A DNA stretch of 64,000 nucleotides from assembly GCF_019649055.1 (NCBI RefSeq), contig NW_026570229.1:496001-560000 (forward strand). The letters run 5' to 3'. The notes beneath the pieces were generated by a model that was not told where the DNA came from, made no database searches, and saw only the letters and a list, made by a program, of their open reading frames with translations. Position 1 is the stretch's first letter. The number at the start of each line of letters is the position of its first letter. Positions 33,801 to 45,879 of the stretch are shown piece by piece. A program made the position numbers and the translations under genes. Source of the DNA: Paramacrobiotus metropolitanus (lineage: Eukaryota; Tardigrada; Eutardigrada; Parachela; Macrobiotidae).

Positions 33801-36800
33801 ATTCTCGTATATTTATTAAGTGATTTTTCTTTAAAATGTAATTACACGCCTCAGCGTCCAAATAAACATTCCGGCTGTGATCCGCGTCCAACGCTTTATT
33901 ACGCATTGTGCAGCAGACAATCCCCGGATCGGTAATAAACCGGGAAACCTGTTTGCCATTCGGCCATTACCGATCCGATGATAATAATATATTGGCAGAT
34001 AATATTTTCTAGCCGTTGTAATAGCTGTCAGGATAAAAGTTAATCCACCAACTGATTCACTACACTCTATCGCTCGTAAAACCGGCCAAACCAGCGTTTT
34101 ACAATAGCCACAGCTGTTGCGCTGCTTCTGCCTTGATTCCCTTGCCCCTTCGAACGGGCGCATTAATGTTTATGGCCGTGGCGGAATAATATTGATAATC
34201 ACCCGGCATTTATAATATGTACAGTGTAAGCGAGTGGCTTTAACGGCGCTGACCAACTGGCGTCAATTCATCTGTGACGAATAGTATTGTCTGTAGAAGC
34301 CCATTGACCACCCTCAACCAGGGACGCAGCCCGGTTTGAATGAAGGGATATATGGTTATTATCCCGGCTCATTCTTTCCTCATCATATTTATCGCTCCAA
34401 TATTAATCTCCCACCAATAAACGAGTCAACCGGTTTGAGTTAAACGTGAATAGAAAGGGATTTTTAACCACGGCGTGCGGCGCACGTTGCCGGTTAAAAA
34501 ATGGGTCAAGACGGTTGACCTTTGGTGAAAGGAGTCAGCTGCGACTGTTTACCGGCGTCAATATGCCCCAAAAACGGTAAAATCGGCACTAACGCTACTT
34601 TAACGCTGACTTGTGCGGAAGCTGAGTGGGAGATCTTATCGCGGACACTTGTACGACAAGATTTTTAGATGGAGAGATTTGCGCTCGAACGCCATCCATT
34701 TCCACAACGAACAAGGCCGATTAGCCAGTTATATTATTGAAAAAGCGTTAGACAAAAAATCGCCACAATTTTTAGAAAATAGCTCAGAAAATGGGCGTTG
34801 TGCTAATTACTTATGGCATACATAACTTCGATACATTTAAATCCTAAGATTTTTAAATCTGGAGATTACGCTTTAGCTCCATCCATTTTCAGTCTAACCA
34901 GGCAAACTGTCCAGAAAAGCGTTAAGAAACTGAAATTAAGCATTTTTGAGTCAACTGTTTTAAATCTGTACAGCGAAAACGGTTGTTGAGAAATTGAAGT
35001 AAGCGATTAATTTTTTAATAAGAAAAAATTGCGATCGCAGCGCCACCACTTCACCAAAGGAGGTTGATGACTGAAGATGTAGTTAACTGTTTTCTTGCAT
35101 GATTGAGCGAATAAATCAAAGCCGAGCGCAGCGCCCCCTGCCGCGCCGCAATCGGCTTTTCCGCTGTTGTGCGATTGATCGCCTTGAATGATCCTGGAAA
35201 GCCCAGGCCGATCGATACAGCTCCCTGGATGAGCACACAGACAACAGCGCAAATCGAGAGTGTTGCGTTGCGCCTGGAAGAAAGCAGCAATTAATTCCTC
35301 TCTGAAGGAAAGTGATGAAGGCAGCTAAAAAAGCGTTGCCGGCATAAAGCAGCGTCTCGCTGTAAATCGAGGCAAGCACCTTTTCCGGTCGAGGAACGTC
35401 TTACATCAGCGATAGGCGATCGCATTACATTGCATATTCAGCGCGGACAATCGGGCGATTTCCGGCGACACGCCAGCGGACAATGGCGCCCACGCACTTG
35501 TCCCATTACGCGCCCTTGTTCCGCCAACAAGCACAAAAAATCACCAGCGGACAAAAGCGCAGAGTGTAAGTGTATCTCTGCGCTCTTGCGTCACTGTCAG
35601 CGGGCCAATGAAATCAGGTCAGGCATTTTATCCCGTCCATTTATCTCTGATTTCCCGGCGTCTTCCCAACCAGAAATGATGCATGATCAAGTGCAGTGCA
35701 TTACGCTGTATCTCTACAGATATATGCAGCGGAATGGATCCACTGTCAGAACGCTGTATATACTTTATACAAGAAAATATATATATGCGCCATCAGCCAG
35801 AACAAACAGACCTACATTTCTCCGCGCAGCCGCCCAATTACCGGCACAGTTTGTTTATATAAAACAGGACTTCGGCGTTTCTCAATAACCCGTCACTTTC
35901 GCTACATATTTTACACGATTTACTATCTATATATTCCAACTTTCTGAAGGCTAAAATATATTAAAAATTCCAGTAATTTACGAAAATACAGTTCGATGCA
36001 GATAATATCTAAAATAAAAATTCGGGACAAAAAAGAAATTTATTTATTCCTTCAGAAAACTGGAATATGTGGATGTTGCTGAAAATATTAAAAGCATTCG
36101 AAGTAAAGTCTTTTTTTTCAGACAGCCGCAACTTTTTTTATGAAAATGAAATTTTGAATAAAATGTTTATTTATAGGAGCATTTCAGTTACGTAGTTATT
36201 TTGTAGTTAGCGCATTTATGTTTAAAAGTCAAATTTAAAATGAGGTTGTTGAAAAACGGTTCTTTTACGAAAATGTTTTGCACGGTCAGGAAATTATAAT
36301 ACGTAGAAGATTATTCAAAATATATGGCGCAAGTGATCGGTTGTTGAGAAAAATTAGATTAGTAATTTCCCGATTTTTGTAGGAGAATAAATATGGAATT
36401 GTGAATAAAAATTGCTTTTAACCGAGAACTGCAGCAACGTCGTTATTCATCGGGTGAATAGCGGTTAATGTTGCCGGGATGATGTAGCAATGGATGTAGT
36501 TGTTTAAGGATTGCCGGCTTAGGAAATGAGTGTCTTGTAATTGAGTGTGCGCGGCTATCAGAAGCGGGATGAAGTGGAGCAGCGGCGTAATGGAATGTTG
36601 ACATGCGTGTACACATTATCCCTGTCCCAGTTAATGACCGCGCTGGCCGGATTAATCGCAACATGTCCTCCCGGCCGGATGCGCTATCCGCTGGTCAAGC
36701 GGAGGAGGCCGCATAGATTTCCGGTGGGCGCTCCCGGGAGCGGGATGCAAATGGGAATCCAGGGATCGATGCAACTTAAAAGCCATTTCGCTGCAGTGCA

Positions 36801-37739
36801 GTGGCGCACGCTGCTCAGGGGAAATACAGCGGCTAGCCGCGGGACAACATGGATTATCCCAAAATGCGAGGATCGGCAGTAATCGGCGCAATGTGCGAAT
36901 TATTCTAACGGCGCTAACTACTGCGCGGGATTGGGCAGAACCAATACACTGATGTCGTTAGCGCATTAACGTGAATATTTTATTAAACGCTTTGTGTTTA
37001 AGAATCCGATCAATTGGATGCAAACGTTGCATATTAATTCCGTGCCAACAAAACGCTTTTCAAGCTAACACCAAATCAAAGCTGATAAATGTGGGCAATT
37101 TATTCAGAAATATTATTAAATTAAAGCTATATTAAAATACTGTTAAACCACTACTTGGATAGTAACATTTACTGGACTAATTTGCGTGGAATTTCAAGTC
37201 ACTATTTTTCTGCATTTGTTCAAAACTTGTTTAGCGTTTTTTAAGGTAAATTAATCAAGTTTTTATAGAAAAGAAATTATTCCATCAGTTTGTGACGTCA
37301 TAATCGCCGGGAAACGCGGCGGAAGCGGTCAATAATTAATCGGAATTTAGCGGGCTCTGTTCTCTAAAGTGCCCATCGATCGCCGGTACGGCAGACAGGT
37401 GTAATTGTCGCCCCGGTGAAAGGGAAGCCGGCAAATGAGCCCGGTTTCCGGTGTGGCGGGTGCTGGTCGTGACAGACAATCGGCTCAAGTGGCTGCAACG
37501 GCTGTTTAATCACGCCGCGTCCCTCCCATTCAGCGCATAGGAGCACAGCTTAGCCGGCCAGTGCAAATAGACACTGGCAACACTAGTGACTTCATTGGCA
37601 CTTCGTTAGCACCAATTAACAACCACTCAACCCAACGCAACGCCGGCCCACTCACAGCAAACGACACAAATCACGCTTCTGGCGTCAATTACAAGTTTAC
37701 AACTACACGCGCTCTGATACAGTTCGTCTCAGTTGGCTT
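30885..37739. other. Long non-coding interval, probably 5' region of the ADAMTS-like gene
   Basis: No exon on either strand passed inspection. The ADAMTS-like model lacks its first exon, so a small signal-peptide exon (minus strand, ending in phase 0) may hide here with a long first intron and regulatory DNA. Composition alternates between AT-rich stretches (31.7-33 kb, 36 kb) and more balanced DNA (33.1-35.9 kb). Confidence 0.4.
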
Positions 37740-37985
37740 CTCAGCAAATATCTAAGAAAATCTAAATAAATTATTCAAGAAACCTTAGGAACCCGAAAAA
37801 GAATTTAAGCAACCCAAGTAACCTGAAACAGGTTTTAAGAAACCTAAGAAACTATTCAAGAATCCTAAGGAAACCTAAGAAATGTTTTAAGAAAAGTAAG
37901 CAACCCAAGAAATATCCAAGAAAACTCATAAAACATACGTAAACCTAAGAAGTTACTGGAAACACTCAAAAAAGTAAACGAGTTT
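37740..37985. repeat. Degenerate AAGAAACCTAAG repeat
   Basis: Purine-rich DNA with many variants of AAGAAACCTAAG and AAGCAACCCAAG at 12-30 bp spacing, too diverged for a fixed period. Possibly old satellite DNA. Confidence 0.55.
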
Positions 37986-38819
37986 TAAAGAACTTACCGT
38001 AAATGTGTGTCCTCGATTTTTCAACGATCGCAGTAAATAATTCCAGCACGCAATAGATTCAAACGAGGATGTTATTTCGATTAGAGAGCAAACGCTTATT
38101 GATTAAGCAGCGAGCAACGATATTCCCGTTATAAAAACACACCAATCAATATCTTCTCCTCCTATATGGCACTCGCGGGAAAGGTCACGCCGATATTTGC
38201 GCTTTCTAGTGAGAGCTTTAAATAAAAGCCCGAAACACGCCAGAATAATAGTGTATTTGTTTGGGGAAGGCAACGCGATGATGGAAAGCAGCTTAGTGAC
38301 GGGACCAGATAGGGATAAATGGAGAAGAAGACAGACTGGACAAGATGTATATCCCGCGATCCCTTGGCAGGCAGGCAGCTATCGCGGTTAATTCATTACG
38401 GCAATGGAATTAGGTGAATGCACTCCATTTCGCGCAGCCCGCGCGCTGATTGGTCGGCTGCCAGCGCCGCCCCGCTTCTTGGGAGGAAATATGGAAAAAT
38501 GACGGATGCCGGCGCTAAGTGGCGCGGCGCATGTTAGGCCCGTCTCGGGAGTCTGGCGGGAGTAGTGCGGGATGAGTGCATGTCGATGATCACTTGCATC
38601 CTTCACGCTGGCCGCCCAGGCGCTGTTGACTGTTGCGACGACGAGGGAGAGTGCTTTTTTTTGACATGTCACTGCGACAGCCAACAAAGCGCGAAACGAC
38701 TCAATTGCGCTACATTTTCTGCCAGTATAAAAAAGACCGTCGCGGTTTATGTTGGCAGAGCTTTACCGGCACTTTCTTATTATTTTTACTCATAGTTAAA
38801 AACAGTGAAATGTTTGAGA
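37986..38819. other. Non-coding, nothing recognised
   Basis: No exon or repeat supported. It contains one AAAGGTCAC word at 38180. Confidence 0.35.
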
Positions 38820-39260
38820 AAAGATGATTTGCATGAGCTTTCTTTTTTTCTCAACCAAGTTTTTTTTTTTCATAAAAAAATTAGAATAAAAAATCACTGT
38901 AGCGAAAGGTGTATTAAAAGTAAATGAACAGCTTGTGCTTTATTGAATTGTTTTACTAATTTTTTTTACTTTCTCATAAAAAAAGGAAGCACAAAAAATA
39001 TTTGTAGAGAACTGTTGAGAAAAAAATAATCAGTAGCCTCCACTTTATTGTTTTTTTCTTCAAGCCGTTATATTTGCTTCGTAAAAAAATAAAAAATTAG
39101 CGTGTTGAACTGTATTGAAAAGTAAATTTTTCAAGGTTTATTGTAATTTTTGCTAATAGTTATGTTTTTTTTTCGAAGAAAAAGGAAAACAAAAAAATGT
39201 AGTGGTTTTAAAAAAATCATCACTAGCAGCTTGTATGTTCATTCTGTACGCTTTATGCTT
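38820..39260. repeat. Poly-A/poly-T rich tract
   Basis: Alternating runs of 6-10 T and 6-9 A over about 440 bp, with no frame. Low-complexity DNA. Confidence 0.6.
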
Positions 39261-40728
39261 TATTTACTAAATATTGCTGCTAGTGAAAGCGAAAATAAAC
39301 ACGGTTGCGAAACAGGGAAACGATAGCTCAAAATTAATTGTTTTACTGCGATATCGATCGAGCGGTCGGCTTAAATAAAATCAGCAATAAAATCAGCGTC
39401 TTTCAGCGCGGCGGTAAAACAACAACGGCGTGGCGATGTGAGCCACACCGCGTTGGCGCTACACGGAGATGATGTTGACCGAAAGCGGCGTGATTGTTGC
39501 AATGCCTGCAGTCAACTCTGTATTGCGTGCCGCGCAATAACGCCGGCGCTGCTGTGCGGGGCAATATTGACTGTGGCTCTTCATCTGGCTGTTAATATAT
39601 TTGACTTGAGCGTTTGATCAGCGCCGGGGCAGAGTAAACGGCGCGGCTGCCGTCTTCTTCCTGTCTTCTGCCCCGCTCATCCCGTCTTCAGCGCGTATTC
39701 CTCCAGGAAATCAGCGGGAAATCTGCAGTGTCCCGTGTGCGCTTCCCCGCTCAATCGCCCTTCGCTCCAGTTGCGGCCATTTCTGCATTTTTCCCTGACT
39801 GCGCATATAATCATAACGATGGCTCGACTTGTCAGTCAGCCGATCGTTACAACGATTGTGTGCAACTCTGCATGAAGAGCGCTACGCGTGCGGTGCGCGT
39901 GCCGGTAGCGTGCTGGTTGTACTGTACGCAGAGTTCGGCTAAGAAGCAGCTGCGCTGTCCAGTCACGTCATTTTTTTAAGCACGGCCGAAATCACGTCAG
40001 CCGAACAAGAAGCGGAAGTTTGGCCAGCTGATTTGCGGTTCAGAAATCCAGTAATTAATTAAACGCAGTAATGAGTGTGCGACAGAAACGCATGTACGTG
40101 TAAATCGTCAGCATTGGGCTCGAACACAGAAACGCTTGTTTGCGCAAACCACGCATCAGTTTTTTTTAGTCATACATTGTCGATTTGTAGTGAATTAGTA
40201 ATTTTAGTGCTTACCGGCATTTTGCGCTGCCGCTGTCCAAACGGATATAGCGTCGAAAACTATGGACGTAATCAAGTGCGTAGAATGGCAGCCTTTCTAG
40301 CGCACTAACCAGTGTACAAGGAAAAACCGCTCACTGACGATACGGTAGCTATTGAGCTAACGAAATTAACCGGTAACGTTGCTTGTTAGTCATCAATTAT
40401 TATCGCCATACTGTTGTGATTATCAGTAATTAAATGCCTGCAAGGAGAATTTTCCGGCAATTAAATGCAAGCACGTGCGCCAGCAGCGATATGATTCAAG
40501 AAAGACCGTCAACGATAACTCTGTGTCTCCGTGTCTGCATTTGCCTTGTTTACGGAATTTCTATACTTTTTCTGCTGTTTTATACGGAGACATCCAGCTT
40601 GCTCGTTGTTTTCTGCGGACAACGTTGATTGATTCTGTTAAGAACACAATTCTGTCGTGTTGACACGCTGATTTTGTTGTTGCGCTGAGCGATCACAGCG
40701 CCGCTGTCTGTGCGGCTGCGGAATCATC
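39261..40728. other. Non-coding, includes defensin-like promoter
   Basis: No exon supported. The last few hundred bases presumably hold the promoter of the peptide gene at 40729. Confidence 0.35.
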
Positions 40729-40971
40729 ATGCGGCTGGTCTTGGTGATTTTTCTGTGTGTGACTCTGATATATAAACAAGCAGCAGACGCAGCAGTCGCC
40801 GACCCGGCGGACCTTCCCCGCATCATGACGCCCCGGGCCCAGTGTGGCGGCGGCATCCAGCGCCCGTCCTGCACAGCCAACGCGGACTGCCACAAGTTCT
40901 GCAGCGAATTACACGCCGGCGAGGGATTCTGTCGCGGGCATCCGGCGCGCTGCCACTGCCGCGACTGCTGA
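40729..40971 (+). CDS. Secreted cysteine-rich peptide, drosomycin-type CS-alpha-beta fold (copy 1)
   Basis: A single-exon 80-aa frame from ATG 40729 to TGA 40971. A signal peptide (RLVLVIFLCVTLIYK, cleavage near ADA) is followed by a short pro-like stretch and eight cysteines. Spacing is C-x8-C-x5-C-x3-C-x9-C-x6-C-x-C-x2-C. The CxxxC, CxC and terminal C-x2-C reproduce the drosomycin/plant-defensin arrangement of insects; drosomycin itself has x8, x7, x3, x9, x5, x1, x2. The likely product is an extracellular antifungal or antibacterial effector, inferred from the pattern alone. CS-alpha-beta peptides also include ion-channel toxins, so the activity is not certain. A second gene with the same pattern lies at 45880, and the receptor kinase gene lies between them on the other strand. 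Confidence 0.75.
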   Translation: MRLVLVIFLCVTLIYKQAADAAVADPADLPRIMTPRAQCGGGIQRPSCTANADCHKFCSELHAGEGFCRGHPARCHCRDC

Positions 40972-41188
40972 TCGTCCAGAATTATATCGTAATTATCGCG
41001 GCGATTCATCGACGAAATGGCTGGTTTTGGTGATTTTTACTGTGATCTTTGATAGCAGCAACAAGCATATGAATTATTTAATGTGCACAAAAATTAATAA
41101 TGAACCTCTGTCTCTAAAGTATACTCTCTTTATATAACGAATGAGCCAACAACGAAATAAAAAATTAAAGCGCCAACGGTATAAAGAA
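40972..41188. other. Convergent 3' flanks
   Basis: A 217-bp space lies between the stops of the peptide gene and the minus-strand kinase gene. Nothing else seen. Confidence 0.3.
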
Positions 41189-44100
41189 TTATGAAACCTT
41201 ATACGTTTGTATTCCATCGTTATGGTACAGGACATTGTAATTAGTGTAGGGCGCATCCAGCAGCAAGTACGTCGATTTGGTCTCCGGTTTGAGCAGCGGG
41301 CTGATCTCCAGACACAAGGCTTTAAAGCTGGGTCTCTGGACCGGCTCCAAATTCCAACACAGCTGCATAATCTCGTACCTTGAACACAAAACGATTGCTC
41401 ATGGACGAAATATGATCTGCAGTTTTCAGGAAAATTTTATTTACTTGGAGCTGGGACAGATTGTCGGCTGTTTCAGCTGGAATCCGCGGCACAACGCTTC
41501 CACGAACTCCTGCACGTCCCATTGCGATGCTTCACCGTCGGCGAACGGGGCGGCACCTAGCGAAAATACCTCCCACAGCGTCACTCCGAACGCCCAGACG
41601 TCGGTCTTCTCCGAGAAGACTTTGGTGCGCAGACATTCCGGTGCCATCCAGCGTAACGGCAGGGCCACCTACAACATCCAGTTCCCAATTAACTGTAGGA
41701 AAACAATAAGGTTCTCCAAATCAGGTTCTTTAAATAAATTCTGCTTGCTTAAATGCGAAGCTGAAGCCTGAACGTTGGATACGAATACCTATGACTTTAT
41801 TGCTGTACACTTACGGTGGTGTTGCTCATGGCGTAATAATCAGCCTTCTGTTTGGCCAATCCGAAGTCGCAGATCTTGACCACGCCCTCGTCGGCCACCA
41901 ACACGTTGCGGGCGGCGAGGTCGCGGTGGATGATGGAGTGCTGCGAGAGGTACTCCATTCCGCGACAAATCTGGTACGCGAAACCCGTTAGCTGCTCATC
42001 GGTTAACTGGTTCTTCCCCAGTGATTTTTCTTTGGACGAACGCATTTCCAGATACACAGGATTCACGTAAGCGGTAGAGGGAAATTTTGGTTGCGCAGCG
42101 AAAACGCTGTTGCGCAGGTATGACAACAAAGAACCGAAGCGGCAAAATTCCAGCACCAGCAGCAAATCGTCTGGAAGCATTCGGAAAAATATTAAGTACG
42201 TATAGGATTGTCTCACAAATATTTGTTTATTAAGTGACGGTTAATGATTTTGGTTAAACGACGAACCGGTCATCACGGCGCCGAGGAGGTTGACAATATT
42301 CAGATGCCGGCCGATCTTGGCGTGCAGCGTAAGCTCCTCGGTGAGCAGCCGATACTGATGGGGATCACTGACGTCTTTTACGCTTTTTACCGCCACGACG
42401 ACCGCTTTACCAAACCCGATCAATTTCGTGGCCACGGCTTTGCGGACCAATCCGTACTCGCCAGAACCCAGGATGCCTTTATCTGTGACACAAAACCAGT
42501 GACCTTTCTTTTGCTGCATACATCACGAAAAGTCAATTTCCATTGTCTACAATAAACTGTTATTCCAAAAGCTGTCTGCCTTTTCATTACGAACCGAAAG
42601 GGAAAGTCGTTACGTACCAAAGTGCAAATCGCTTTTGGCAATCTCCGGAACGTTAGTTATCGGTTTCCACATTTTACCGCACACCGTATTCTCATACACG
42701 ACCTCCAAATTTCCCGGAACGAGGGCCGTGGAAAACAGCAGCCGGTTAATTCCGGCCGAGCGTCTCCGCTTTACTAGACACACCGCTCCCAGAATCACCA
42801 ATACGAGCCCGACGAGCCCGAGGCACCCGGCAGCCGATGTCCACACCCACGGAGGAACGCCTGTCGTCGCCGATAGTACGGGCAGAAATTCGATGGCATC
42901 GCTTTTACGCTGTCGGACCACAATGTAATCAATCGACAACTCCGTGGCGCTCGTGCCGGTTTGGTTTACAGCGCTCGTGTAGATGGCCAATTCAGCGAAG
43001 TACCGTGGAAAATGCGGTGTATCGGTGACCTCCACACGGAAGACCTCTTTCTGATCTACGTACCATATCACCGCTTTCTCCGTCCACGATAATCCGTACA
43101 CGTGAAAATCGTCGCTCATATCGTCATCGTGGCTGACGGCCTCGGCGAGCGGCTTCCAGGGCGACGGAATGAACAGGCTCGCGTCGGTGCGCCTGGGGAA
43201 GTCACTTCGGGCGTTGAGAATCTCGATACTTTCTTCGCAGTACGCGTCGCAATCGGCGCGGAGCAGACTGAACGAGCTCCACGATATAAGATGCGGTGCT
43301 CGCGGAAGTTTGGCGCGAATTTCCACGTCACCGTAGCGGAAGCGAAATTTGCCGGTGGTGTTGAGTCGCGCGACCGTCACTTTCCCTTCGTTATTTCGAA
43401 TATACAGCGCTAAGCGCCCGCTAATAATTTGCGCGTTTTCCGGTGTGACATTAACCGAATCCCTCTCGTCCAAGTAGTCGGCAATGTTCCATTTGGAAGC
43501 GTTCAGCGTTGAAGTGTTGAAGCATTCTTCGAAAACAACCTGCGTTTCATCTATAAAAGCGTTTTACGTGAGCATGTATCATTAATTAAGACTCGAACAT
43601 TTTATGTGTACCTTTGTCGTTGCATTCGCGTAAATCCATTGCCTTAACGGCATTCGGTATGTTGACGTTGGCATCGAACTGACTGGGACAGACGACGGTC
43701 TCCATCTGACCGCACATTAAATCCCGATCGACGTAGCCCTTCAGTGCCGGACAGAAGACGCGCGCAGGCCCGTCGTCGCTGGGTGTGTCGTCTGAAAAAG
43801 CGTAAAATCCGTTTTTTCTGCTAGAAACCTAAACCAGACAAAAAGCTTACTGTAGACAGTGCTCCACGTCAAGGTAACTTGGTACTTGCGATCGTACTCC
43901 GCGGTTTGATACACCAGCAGTACCCGCGGGCGGCTGGTCATGCTGGTCAGGAACTGGTCGACCGAGCGCGGACTGACGTTTCCCGAACTGCGGCCGCCGG
44001 GGATCCGTTTCAGAAGGACGAGGGCGCTCGGCACGGGGTCCATCTGCCAGATCTCGACGGAAGCGCTCGACGCTATATTCGCTTCCCTAATTAACAATTA

Positions 44101-44581
44101 TCGCTACTATTTTTGCCTTGTTTTAGCAGACTGTCTTTGCCGTCAAGGCGCACTGGCATAAATCCGGTGAACATTGGCGAAATAGTTTGTACGCCCTAAC
44201 GAACAACTGTACTGCTCAAACGAGCTTATGTCGGATAATGATTCTTACTGAATATTGAAATACAGAGCCGTTGGTGTATCACTGCAGGCATTCAGCTCCA
44301 AAGTAACGGCGCAGCGCTGAAAAGCGGACACATTGAAGAAGGACAGCTGGCGGCTGTCGTTGACAGAGACGGAATAGTTCTTGTCACAGGAATATAGTGA
44401 CAAGGTGCTGCCGCAGTATTCATCCAGCAAACGAAATCCATTGCTGACTGCAGAAACGAGACAGTTCCACATGAGCCGATCAAATAATAAGACAACGTAA
44501 TATGAAGTATATTTTGTACTTACTGTTGAAGCTGTGAACGACAACTGTTAATATTAATAATCCGCAAACGAAAAACGCCAT
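41189..44581 (-). CDS. Receptor tyrosine kinase with GH16-like ectodomain
   Basis: Nine minus-strand exons: 44581-44524, 44447-44249, 44086-43851, 43791-43612, 43550-42618, 42503-42267, 42170-41815, 41668-41445, 41378-41189 (stop TAA). Phases match throughout and give 870 aa; the acceptor at 42504 is weak. Order: signal peptide (AFFVCGLLILTVVV); a Cys-containing region of unknown fold (20-224); a GH16/laminarinase-like domain (about 225-438: LNASKWNI, FRFRYGDVEIRAKLP, DDFHVYGLSW, AVIWYVDQKEVF); a TM helix (about 459-484) with KRRR; and a tyrosine kinase. Kinase motifs are complete: GSGEYG (548), VAVK Lys 575, HRDLAARN (Asp 698), DFG (716), PLRWMAPE. A kinase insert of about 35 residues carries YLEM, a PI3K-type YxxM site. 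At the GH16 catalytic position SIEILN replaces E-x-D-x-x-E, so the lectin-like domain is probably enzymatically dead. I infer a surface receptor that may sense glycans. Confidence 0.85.
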
Positions 44582-45879
44582 GGTTTTGTTAATTACGAAT
44601 TACTGCCATATCACTACATGATGGCATAGGGAATTTTCAAATTGGTAAAAATAACTCTTTACTACGTTGTTGGAGATTTTCTGCTTACTGCGTTAGTTGT
44701 CACTGTATGCGGCGTTAGCCGCGCTCATTATCAGTTAACATGATCGTGCAACAAACACCGATAGCCATCTTCTTCGAGTTACAACTGCCTGCTTTACCGG
44801 ATAATGGCTCTGCTACGGCAAAACGTCGCTGCAGCGCCAAGGCAATCACAAAGAAAAACCTGGTACGGCAGCTTATGCCTTTCTCGTACGAGTGCACTTT
44901 GACCTTTCGGAGCTTTTTCTGCACTAGGGCGAATGGTTAAAGCAGCAAGCCTGTGTAGTTATAAGCGAAGTGTGAGTAAGACTGATGTCAAGGAATCACA
45001 CCATGTCATCAATCTGTTGCGGTTTTGCCCGTTATTTAAATTGTTTGTTACTTGGTGCATGTTGTACAGATATACGCGCAAACTGCATGCTGATACCAGT
45101 AATACTGCTGATCGTTTTGAGTCAACTGACGCTGGGTTTCCGCCTGAGCAGTGTTGTTTATTTATTCGAATAAGCAAGCTTGATTAGCACAGTCATAATT
45201 ACTAAATAGCACAGTCAGTAATTTCCCAAACCAGGGGTGGAATACGTTGTACTCCAGGTACCAACTATGAGTCCGTTCCATCAGCAATCTTTACTGTGGA
45301 TTCTTCTTACCGTCACATGTACGAACGTAATCACCACGATGCTGTTACCGCATGCGCAAACATAAAGACCGGCTGCCAGTGTCACCGGCACGAAGCACTC
45401 CTCCGTGGTATACATGAGTATGTTCAGGAAATAAACGGTGGGCCAGCCACGAAGAGTGCGCCGCTTATTGCCGGACACGCCAGGCTGCAACGGCCCGCTG
45501 CATCGGCAATCCAGGACACTATGTGTGCGATAATTGTTGAGGCACACGCCGGTTTTACAACTTTTTCTGCGTTCAGATTTTTTCTGTTGAGACAAGCGTG
45601 CATGTATTACATAATCAGCAAGTAATTACGGTAGTGAGCAGCCGGTCGGTACTCGCGTTAGCACAACGTTTGTCCCACGATGCCTGTGTAACGGTTTGAT
45701 CTGCCGAGCGATATGATCGCCAAACCACACACACGGGGAAAACCTTGCTAAAATGCAGCTCCCTCACCGCAAGCTGACAATCCATATCGTTTACGTACGC
45801 CGAGTTATAAGCTTCAGTGTACTCGACGGTCCAGTCTACACAGTGCACCGCTTCCGTCCCTTGTGTGACTGATGTAGCA
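44582..45879. other. Intergenic, nothing firmly recognised
   Basis: Upstream of both the kinase gene and the second peptide gene. Frames here (for example 45281-45625 on either strand) lack a signature. Confidence 0.35.

Noticed and set aside
35430-35888. 152-residue frame in the gene-poor interval
   Set aside because: Composition and content look random and no family signature was found. A hidden small gene cannot be excluded.
45281-45625. Cys-containing frames on both strands between the kinase gene and the second peptide
   Set aside because: Cysteine spacing does not fit the CS-alpha-beta pattern and no signal peptide is present.
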